Source: Kiritimatiellales bacterium (GTDB lineage Bacteria > Verrucomicrobiota > Kiritimatiellia > Kiritimatiellales > Pontiellaceae). From it: a stretch of 11,952 nt of DNA. The notes under the pieces were generated by a model. That model was not told where the DNA came from. It ran no database searches and saw only the letters and a list, made by a program, of their open reading frames with translations. Every line of letters begins with the position of its first letter. The first letter of the stretch is position 1. Position numbers and translations under genes: made by a program. Shown piece by piece: positions 6,714 through 11,952 of this stretch. The stretch spans positions 1 through 11,952 of the forward strand of contig JABDQT010000306.1 of NCBI GenBank assembly GCA_013042165.1, in the 5' to 3' direction.

Positions 6714-7640
6714 ATGAAAGCACCGCTCCTTCTCACCACGTTTTTCGCACTGATGGCGTTGCATGCTTCAGCCCAGTACATGCGAACCTTTACCAGTCCC
6801 GACGGCAAGACACTGAGGGACCGCATCGTGAAGTATGATTACCAGGAAAAGCTGGTGTTCCTCGAGGAGGCCGGACGGGTGCCGCTGGATTCTTTCAGCG
6901 CGGACGACCAGGCATATATTCTCCACTGGAATCAGGTTGCAGGCTTCAAGTCCACCATGCGGTTTAAGATGGAGCTCAAGAAGAGCTCGTGGGCCCGGAT
7001 GAAGCATGAGCAGAATATCACCCCCTTCTACATGGATGCCATCCACATCCCCGGAAAGAAAATCCCGAACCACCAATTGTTGATGCTCGAGGATTTCGAG
7101 GAATACAATGCCGTTTACCTCGAGGCCGAGGGCTACGAAATCAAACTGCGGAACCAGAACTTCTTTCCCATTGAAAACATCGTGGTCGAGAGCAAGATCT
7201 ACTACGAGCAGGAAAACTACATGGTGCCGGACAGCTTCTTCATGAGCTCCGATAATGCCTACGATGATACGGTCGCGACCAACAAAGTGCGTTTTCTCTC
7301 CGAAACCGTACCGGTCATCGTTCCGCGCGAAGAAGTATTCCTGAACTCCGAGTGCGCCATCATGGTCGACCATCAGATTGAGCGCTCCATCCTCCTCTCC
7401 ACCTCCGAGAACGAAGGGGAAGGCGACGATGAAGGAGACACCGAAACCGAGGAGACCGTGGAAGGCTTCGGCGAGTGGGATGATCACAGCCGGCGGCGCA
7501 AGGGCAAGATGATCGGTGCCTGGCTTCGGGTGGGCATCAAAGATACCAACGGTCAAATGGTGTGGCGCGAAATCACGTCGCCGTCGTCACTGCCTAACAA
7601 GGTTTCATGGGATCCCGCTGAAGAACCTGAGGAAGAATGA
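6714..7640 (+). CDS. Secreted SHD1-like domain protein paired with the VWA protein
   Basis: Residues 1-20 are a Sec signal peptide ending ASA, with probable cleavage before Gln21. Residues about 24-72 resemble the SHD1 (Sla1 homology 1) domain found in many PVC-group secreted proteins: RTFTSPDGKTL, then a strand LVFLEEAGRVPLDSF and SADDQAYI-HWN. The remainder (about 75-308) is not recognised. It is rich in Glu, Tyr and Phe, looks beta-structured and contains a strongly acidic stretch near 225-250 (GEGDDEGDTETEE) followed by a basic patch SRRRKGK. The protein should be periplasmic or outside the cell. Its ATG directly abuts the TAA of the VWA gene, and its ribosome binding site GGAGGA (6701-6706) lies inside the end of that gene, so translation is coupled and the two products probably act together. 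The stop converges on the ATPase gene 7 bp away. Confidence 0.78.
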   Translation: MKAPLLLTTFFALMALHASAQYMRTFTSPDGKTLRDRIVKYDYQEKLVFLEEAGRVPLDSFSADDQAYILHWNQVAGFKSTMRFKMELKKSSWARMKHEQNITPFYMDAIHIPGKKIPNHQLLMLEDFEEYNAVYLEAEGYEIKLRNQNFFPIENIVVESKIYYEQENYMVPDSFFMSSDNAYDDTVATNKVRFLSETVPVIVPREEVFLNSECAIMVDHQIERSILLSTSENEGEGDDEGDTETEETVEGFGEWDDHSRRRKGKMIGAWLRVGIKDTNGQMVWREITSPSSLPNKVSWDPAEEPEEE

Positions 7641-7647
7641 CCTGATC

Positions 7648-9948
7648 TCAGCTTTGGCGCTTATCCGGCAGCCCCATTCCGACCATCGAATTGAAGATCA
7701 CCACAAAATTCGAGAATACCATGCCGACCGCGCAGTACTTGGGGGAAAGCCACCCCACCCCGGCAAGGAACATCCCGATGATATTGTAGAGGAACGCCCA
7801 GCCATAATTCAGCCGGATCTTGTGCCTGACCTTGTACTGCATGAAGGGCAGGTCGCGCAGCTTGCCAATCTCCGGCACCATGAACACGCCGTCTGCACTC
7901 ATTTTTGCCGGGATCTGTCCGGAAAAGACCGCCAGACCAAAGTCGGCCGCCGCCAGGGCCTGCGCATCGTTAATGCCGTCACCGACCATCATCACGGCCT
8001 TGTCCTGTTTTTGCAGTGCGGCGATTTCGCGCTGCTTGTCGCCGCTGTCCATCTGCCCGAAATAGTCGTCGATTCCCAGCTCGGACGCCACCTGCTGCAC
8101 CACCGCGTTTCGATCTCCTGAAAAGATGTAGGGCTTGACGCCGCTGGCCTTGAGGTCTTCGACGAGCTGTTTCGATTCGGTGCGAACCGCGTCCCGAAGA
8201 CCCACCATGAAATAGCATGCCTCGGCATCGCCGAACTTCACGATGGTGGACTCCTTCAGATCCGGCGGGATGCCCACTTCCGGATAGAGTTCCGCGCTGC
8301 CGGCCAGATAGTTTTTACCATCCACCTTGGCGGAAATCACGGTACGGGCAATCGTCCGTTCCGTAACAGGCCGGGGCGTGCCCACCACCGCCAGCGCACG
8401 GGCGATCGGATGCTCGATGCCATTCTCGAGTGAAGCCAGAATATTGAGATAGTCCGGATTTTTTTCCACCAGCCAGACCACCTGATGCACCTCCGGTGCG
8501 CCGCGCGTCAGTGTGCCGGTTTTGTCGAATACCGCAATCGCCGGCTTCAGTGCCAGCACCGCGCCGTTGAAAATCTGAATGCCCAATCCCCGGATGCGCT
8601 CGATGGCGGCCGTCAGCACCAGCGGTTCCGCAATCCCGAAGGCGCACGGGCAGGCCACAATCAGCACGCTGAGCAACCGAACAATCGCCTCGTTGCGATT
8701 GCCCCAGAACAGGTTACCGAAGAACACAAGCAGCGCGACGCACACCACAATGGGGACAAAATACTGGCTGATCCGGTCGCCGAAGGAGAGCTGTTCCTTG
8801 CGGGTGTTGAAGGCCTCGATCGTGCTTTCAACGATGCGCTTGATCAGGTTGCTCTGTCCGGCGGCGGGCACGGACAACCGGGCTTCTTCAGAAAGCAGCT
8901 TGGCGCCCGCCCCGACATAGTGCCCCTGCTCCAACGACACCCCGTGCGACTCGCCGGTGATCAGAGAGAAGTCAAATTCCGCCGGGGCCATCAGAATCCC
9001 GTCGGTCGGAACGATCTCTCCCTGCCCGACCAGAAACTCCTGCCCCGCTTCAAGGTTTTCGACATGCGCATAGTCGTCGCCGTCGATACGCGCTTTTTTA
9101 GGCAGCTGCCAGGAAAGCGAACTGACGCGCCGGCTCAGTTTTTTGTAAAAGCTGCCCGAAATCAGATTGCCCGTTTCGATGAGCATCAGCAGCAGCGCAA
9201 CGACATCGAAGTAGAGGTGGGCAAAATCGCCGGCGAGCATGGAGTAGACCGAATAGATCCAGGCCGCGGTTGTGGAGAGCACCACCAGGCTTTCCATGCG
9301 GAACTGCCGCATCACCATTTGGCGGAATCCGATGATCATCGTCGTGCGTGCGGCATACAGCGGCACCAGCGTGCCGAACAGCGCCAGCAGGAACGAGCAG
9401 ACCAGCTGCATTGCAAACGGCACCTCCCAGCGCTCGGCCGAATAGACCACGAACGAGATCATCATGTTGTTGAGGGCGAAGAACCAGCCGGCGCCAAAGC
9501 GGAAATAGTCGAATCCATCGCGCCGGGCATCCTCGCCCTCGTAGTATTTATAACCCAGCTTCTCGACATTGGCGTGGATGGCATCCTTGCCGATTTTCAT
9601 CGGGTCGTAGGTCAGCGTGCAGGTTTCGGCAATAAAGTTGAGGTTGATGTTTCCCACCCCCGGCAGCTTTCCGAGACTGTGGTGTACCAGCCAGGAACAG
9701 GCGGGGCAGACCATCCCGCCGACGAGAAAGCAGTGCTCCTCTCCCTGCAGGATTTCGGTCGGATTGTCCTCCACCTCTTCGCCGCCCGGAAAGACTCCTT
9801 CGAGCAGCTGGGCAATCCGCTCATCACGCGCGGAACCATCCAATCCCATCTTGCCAACGATGGCATAGACGGCGGCGCATCCGGGGCAGCAAAACTCCCC
9901 CTCCCCGCCGGGAACAGATCGGTTGCAGACTATGCATTTTTCGGACAT
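7648..9948 (-). CDS. ccoI: Copper-translocating P1B-type ATPase, CcoI/FixI-like
   Basis: This 766-residue inner-membrane pump should export Cu(I) from the cytoplasm using ATP. In CcoI/FixI relatives the copper is delivered for cbb3 cytochrome oxidase assembly. In order it has: an N-terminal Cys cluster (C5xxC8, then FCCPGC at 19-24) typical of the CcoI/CopA2 N-terminal domain; an HMA domain with MVCPACSW (Cys81, Cys84); the transport motif ACPCAFG (Cys433-Pro-Cys435); the phosphorylated Asp475 in DKTGTLT; the HP pair (His513); and the hinge GDGIND at 656-661. The actuator loop shows LITGES. Tyr721-Asn722 matches the Cu(I) TM7 motif. TM8 reads MVFSN (743-747) where Cu(I) pumps usually have Met-x-x-Ser-Ser. 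No clear Shine-Dalgarno site precedes the ATG, and an in-frame stop lies 6 bp upstream. The SafE-like gene 146 bp upstream on the same strand is a common partner. No oxidase subunit genes are in view, so a general copper-export role remains possible. Confidence 0.92.
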   Translation of the reverse strand: MSEKCIVCNRSVPGGEGEFCCPGCAAVYAIVGKMGLDGSARDERIAQLLEGVFPGGEEVEDNPTEILQGEEHCFLVGGMVCPACSWLVHHSLGKLPGVGNINLNFIAETCTLTYDPMKIGKDAIHANVEKLGYKYYEGEDARRDGFDYFRFGAGWFFALNNMMISFVVYSAERWEVPFAMQLVCSFLLALFGTLVPLYAARTTMIIGFRQMVMRQFRMESLVVLSTTAAWIYSVYSMLAGDFAHLYFDVVALLLMLIETGNLISGSFYKKLSRRVSSLSWQLPKKARIDGDDYAHVENLEAGQEFLVGQGEIVPTDGILMAPAEFDFSLITGESHGVSLEQGHYVGAGAKLLSEEARLSVPAAGQSNLIKRIVESTIEAFNTRKEQLSFGDRISQYFVPIVVCVALLVFFGNLFWGNRNEAIVRLLSVLIVACPCAFGIAEPLVLTAAIERIRGLGIQIFNGAVLALKPAIAVFDKTGTLTRGAPEVHQVVWLVEKNPDYLNILASLENGIEHPIARALAVVGTPRPVTERTIARTVISAKVDGKNYLAGSAELYPEVGIPPDLKESTIVKFGDAEACYFMVGLRDAVRTESKQLVEDLKASGVKPYIFSGDRNAVVQQVASELGIDDYFGQMDSGDKQREIAALQKQDKAVMMVGDGINDAQALAAADFGLAVFSGQIPAKMSADGVFMVPEIGKLRDLPFMQYKVRHKIRLNYGWAFLYNIIGMFLAGVGWLSPKYCAVGMVFSNFVVIFNSMVGMGLPDKRQS

Positions 9949-10094
9949 GTGTTTTTATTTCACAGGACTCTTGATGACAGGAGCATGGGTATTCGAAGGT
10001 CGGGGTTGAAAAATAGTTCTGTTATCCATCGTCCTGTAAAATCCCTTTGGTTACAGCTATGCCACGCCAGACACTGCGTGCCTTGGTGTTTTCA
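9949..10094 (-). other. Intercistronic spacer with a possible 24-codon leader ORF and a stem-loop
   Basis: This is the 146-bp gap between the SafE-like gene and the ATPase gene. A hairpin with one mismatch (GGCACGC with GCGTGGC on the minus strand, 10061-10082) lies near its start and lacks a T tract. A 24-codon ORF runs from ATG at 10029 to TAA at 9955 in the same frame as the ATPase and stops two codons before the ATPase ATG. Its AGGA lies only 2 bp before its ATG, so initiation would be poor. No convincing promoter was seen. This may be an untranslated spacer, a coupling leader peptide, or nothing functional. Confidence 0.3.
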
Positions 10095-10772
10095 TCAAGC
10101 CGCACCACCGGGTGCCAACTTCATTGCAAACAGCACACAATAAACGATACCGATCAGCAGGCAGATCCACGGGAAGGCCTTTTCAAAACGCGCGCCCCAT
10201 TTCTTGTCGACGAGGCGGCCCAGGGAAATACCGAGCTGCATGAAAAAGGTCTGTGTGACGACGAAGGCCAGCATGAAGCCGCCGCCCTTCCACCAGCTTC
10301 CGGTACCGACGGCCATCGCAAACGCGGCATAGAGCATGCCGCATGGAATGAGGGAGGTACAGACGCCGCCGGCCGTGAGCTTGCCCAACCCGCCGCTGAA
10401 GAAGCGCGACATCCAGCTCGTCTTCGGCGCAGACAGCCCCTTCCTGCGAAACGCATAGACCGCGATGAAAAACATCATGACACCGGGAAAGAGCAGGGAG
10501 AGCAATGCACCGCGCAAAGGATTTTCGCCAACCTGACAGCAATAGTGCGCCGGGCCAATATTGATGAATTCGCCGAACGCACCGAATAGAAATCCAGCAA
10601 GCGTGTAGCCGATAATCCGTCCGAGGTTGAACAGCGATAGCGCCTTGAGGCTCTTTTCGCGGTGCAACGCGCAGACCGACACATGCAGCGGTCCGCACAT
10701 GGCATAGCAATGCGGAATGGCCACCCAGCCCAGGGCGGATCCGGCAATAATGGCGGTAATCAGCTCTTTCAT
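10095..10772 (-). CDS. SafE/UreH-like (cytochrome-biogenesis type) membrane protein
   Basis: This 225-aa polytopic protein has about six hydrophobic segments and belongs to the family annotated as sulfite exporter TauE/SafE or UreH_2. That family is often found beside ccoI/ccoS and is thought to handle metals or thiols rather than sulfite. Its first half shows PHCYAMCGP (His21, Cys22, Cys26) followed by FNLGRIIGYTLAGFLFGAFG, the family's GxxHCxxMCGP and LGRxxxYxxxG signature. Its second half shows the repeat counterpart GGLGKLTAGGVCTSLIPCGMLYAA. A Cys-Cys pair lies in the loop HYCCQVGE. The cysteines and histidine in and near the membrane are plausible copper ligands. It is the first gene of a minus-strand unit with the copper ATPase, and a 39-bp inverted repeat begins 22 bp upstream of its ATG. 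Ribosome binding is weak (AAGG about 13 bp upstream). Family confidence is good; the molecular activity is not established. Confidence 0.85.
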   Translation of the reverse strand: MKELITAIIAGSALGWVAIPHCYAMCGPLHVSVCALHREKSLKALSLFNLGRIIGYTLAGFLFGAFGEFINIGPAHYCCQVGENPLRGALLSLLFPGVMMFFIAVYAFRRKGLSAPKTSWMSRFFSGGLGKLTAGGVCTSLIPCGMLYAAFAMAVGTGSWWKGGGFMLAFVVTQTFFMQLGISLGRLVDKKWGARFEKAFPWICLLIGIVYCVLFAMKLAPGGAA

Positions 10773-10794
10773 AATTCGCGCACTACCTTATCAC

Positions 10795-10833
10795 CAATTA
10801 CGTAAGTTTCAATTCCGACCGCTTATGTAATTG
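10795..10833. promoter_or_regulatory. Imperfect 12-bp inverted repeat, candidate operator
   Basis: CAATTACGTAAG (10795-10806) and CTTATGTAATTG (10822-10833) match as inverted copies at 11 of 12 positions around a 15-bp spacer. The left arm also contains the palindrome TTACGTAA. A further CAATT lies in the spacer at 10810. The element sits immediately upstream of the SafE-like gene, where it would overlap or flank that gene's promoter. No T tract follows on either strand, so it is more likely a protein-binding site than a terminator. Confidence 0.5.
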
Positions 10834-10894
10834 CTGCAGACATCCACCGCACCAAAAAACAACCCATGCCGATTTATTCTTATTTATTTTTTTA

Positions 10895-10937
10895 CGGTTG
10901 ACATCGGTTACATTTTATAATATGAGTATCGATATTC
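10895..10937 (+). promoter_or_regulatory. Promoter region of the PEP-CTERM gene with tandem repeats
   Basis: A consensus TTGACA (10898-10903) and a consensus TATAAT (10916-10921) are both present but only 12 bp apart. Workable spacings are TTGACA with TATGAG (10921-10926, 17 bp) or TTACGG (10892-10897) with TATAAT (18 bp). The -35 lies inside a tandem repeat CGGTTGACAT/CGGTTACAT (10895-10913). A near-perfect palindrome GAGTATC-GATATTC (10924-10937) covers the expected start site. An AT-rich tract (10871-10893) lies upstream and could act as an UP element. Confidence 0.5.
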
Positions 10938-10967
10938 AGACGGAAAATTTGAGGGAGAGGTAATATC

Positions 10968-11750
10968 ATGAAATCGGTTATTCTGAAGGTGTGTCTTGCT
11001 GGCTTGGGGGTAGCCTTCTACACAGGAACCGCACATGCCGCCGCGTTCAGCGCGAACTATGGTGATTTTTCTGGCACGACGGTGAGCTACAATCAGGTTA
11101 CTGAGTCCTCAGGAACCGATTCTAACGCACTGTATTACGCCCCTACAGTTACAGGTGATTCACTGAACTTCGATCCCATATTCTCAGCATTTGCAAGCGG
11201 TGCCGGAGGAACAGATACTACTGACGGACAGCTTGGTTTCGACATCCATTCGGATCCAGGTAACTTCATCAATAAGCTCATGTTCTCAGAGCGCGGCGAC
11301 TTTAGTCTTTCGGGATTCAGCAATGATGCCTATGCCGATGTTTCAGCATCTTTCTTTGTTGAGATTCTCGAAGTTGATGGGGTCGCACTCCCACAACCCC
11401 TTAATGCATCTACCGCGATGACATTCAACCCGAATGCCAACGGATCCTTCCTTCTTTCAGCGGGCGGCGTACCGTTGTACGATGGTATCTGGTCGGGTGA
11501 TATGATGATCGATATAGAAGATTTGCTCGTACAAAATGGCATTACTTTTGTCAATGGCGCGACCAAAATCCACATGGAGTTAGACAATACCCTTACGGCA
11601 CTTAGTCAGGCAGGCACATCTGCATACATAGCAAAGAAAGATTTTCAAGGGTTTAGTGTAACTGCCATTCCGGAGCCCGCCACTCTGGGTCTTGTATCTA
11701 TTTTCAGCGCCGGGCTCTTTTTCACTCGTCGCCTTTTCCCTGCGGTATAA
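10968..11750 (+). CDS. PEP-CTERM sorting-domain exported protein
   Basis: This 260-aa protein is exported and sorted through the PEP-CTERM/exosortase system. Residues 1-24 are a Sec signal peptide ending AHA, with cleavage before Ala25. The C-terminus is diagnostic: IPEPATL (Pro-Glu-Pro at 235-237), a short hydrophobic helix (about 240-253), then Arg254-Arg255 and a short tail. Exosortase is expected to cut near the PEP motif, leaving the body at the cell surface or in the extracellular matrix. The body (25-233) is Gly-, Ser-, Asp- and Asn-rich with a beta-sandwich look, lacks cysteine, and matches no family I recognise. GGAGAGG (10954-10960) lies 7 bp before the ATG. Codons end in A or T much more often than in the other genes of the window, which suggests different ancestry or selection. 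No exosortase gene is present here. The gene stands alone, with its own promoter region and terminator. Confidence 0.92.
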   Translation: MKSVILKVCLAGLGVAFYTGTAHAAAFSANYGDFSGTTVSYNQVTESSGTDSNALYYAPTVTGDSLNFDPIFSAFASGAGGTDTTDGQLGFDIHSDPGNFINKLMFSERGDFSLSGFSNDAYADVSASFFVEILEVDGVALPQPLNASTAMTFNPNANGSFLLSAGGVPLYDGIWSGDMMIDIEDLLVQNGITFVNGATKIHMELDNTLTALSQAGTSAYIAKKDFQGFSVTAIPEPATLGLVSIFSAGLFFTRRLFPAV

Positions 11751-11773
11751 TAGTTTCTCTACTTTCGGTATGG

Positions 11774-11802
11774 ACCTCTTCTTATTCAGGAGAGGTTTTT
11801 TT
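11774..11802 (+). terminator. Rho-independent terminator after the PEP-CTERM gene
   Basis: ACCTCTTCT (11774-11782) pairs with AGGAGAGGT (11788-11796), including one G-T wobble, around a 5-nt loop, and continues into seven T residues (11796-11802). It starts 24 bp after the stop codon. Confidence 0.88.
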
Positions 11803-11952
11803 GTGGCTATTCAATTCTGATTCGAGCAAGTCGGACATTTGATCCGAGAACAGCATCATCTGCCTTCATCAAAGGAATCTCAAAAACTGTTATGCCCATT
11901 ACAAATCGTTATCTGTGGGATTAATGAGGTGGAAGAGGGTGTTGGCCTGCCC
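11803..11952. other. Right-hand edge, no convincing gene
   Basis: This is 150 bp after the last terminator. On the minus strand a 30-codon ORF (11899-11807) begins at a TAATG junction, overlapping by one base the stop of a frame that is open to the window edge. On the plus strand an ATG at 11923 opens a frame (MRWKRVLAC...) that runs off the end after a few codons. Neither has a strong ribosome binding site or a recognisable product, so neither is called as a gene. Confidence 0.3.

Noticed and set aside
5229..6764. 511-codon minus-strand open frame antisense to the VWA gene
   Set aside because: The plus strand has a membrane anchor, the DxSxS motif and a coupled downstream gene. The antisense product is a His/Gly/Gln-rich shadow that also runs across the gene junction.
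10061..10082. Hairpin between the SafE-like and ATPase genes as a terminator
   Set aside because: It contains a mismatch and is followed by mixed sequence without a T run, so readthrough into the ATPase is expected.
8485..10143. 552-codon plus-strand open frame antisense to the copper ATPase
   Set aside because: The ATPase on the minus strand has every P1B-ATPase motif. The antisense product is rich in His, Arg, Gln and Gly with no motif, as expected for the mirror of GC-rich coding sequence.

Overview
The window is a GC-rich bacterial chromosome segment carrying nine confident protein genes. No tRNA, rRNA, CRISPR array or mobile element was recognised. The likely source is a Gram-negative bacterium of the PVC group, possibly Kiritimatiellota/Verrucomicrobiota-like. 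That is an inference from an outer-membrane-type lipoprotein foldase, a PEP-CTERM sorted protein, an SHD1-like domain protein and a von Willebrand A (VWA) protein with a TonB-type membrane anchor. No marker gene fixes the phylum.

Layout. 61-1131 (+) is a lipoprotein parvulin-type peptidyl-prolyl isomerase, closed by a strong terminator. 1287-2267 (+) is a ZntB-type CorA-family cation transporter. It converges, 8 bp apart, on a minus-strand unit of a PTS EIIA-CBS fusion protein (4633-3710) followed 12 bp later by an ArsB/NhaD/SLC13-type ion transporter (3697-2276). A small three-helix membrane protein (5057-4722) lies upstream, separated from that unit by a probable terminator. A 189-bp divergent intergenic region leads to a tightly coupled plus-strand pair: a membrane-anchored VWA protein (5247-6713) and a secreted SHD1-like protein (6714-7640). 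This pair converges, 7 bp apart, on a minus-strand copper-handling unit: a SafE/UreH-like membrane protein (10772-10095), then a CcoI/FixI-type copper P-type ATPase (9948-7648). A 195-bp divergent intergenic region rich in repeats separates that unit from a plus-strand PEP-CTERM protein gene (10968-11750), which ends in a clean terminator. The last 150 bp hold no convincing gene.

How the genes fit together. Most units concern the cell envelope: periplasmic folding, divalent-cation transport, ion antiport or anion transport with a possible phosphotransferase/nucleotide-sensing regulator, copper delivery to periplasmic or membrane enzymes (cbb3-oxidase type maturation), and surface-protein sorting. 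The least understood parts are the VWA/SHD1 pair, whose N-terminus suggests an ExbB/ExbD-type energised partner encoded elsewhere, and the EIIA-CBS/transporter unit. The intergenic region 10773-10967 holds three separate symmetric or repeated elements that look like regulator binding sites.
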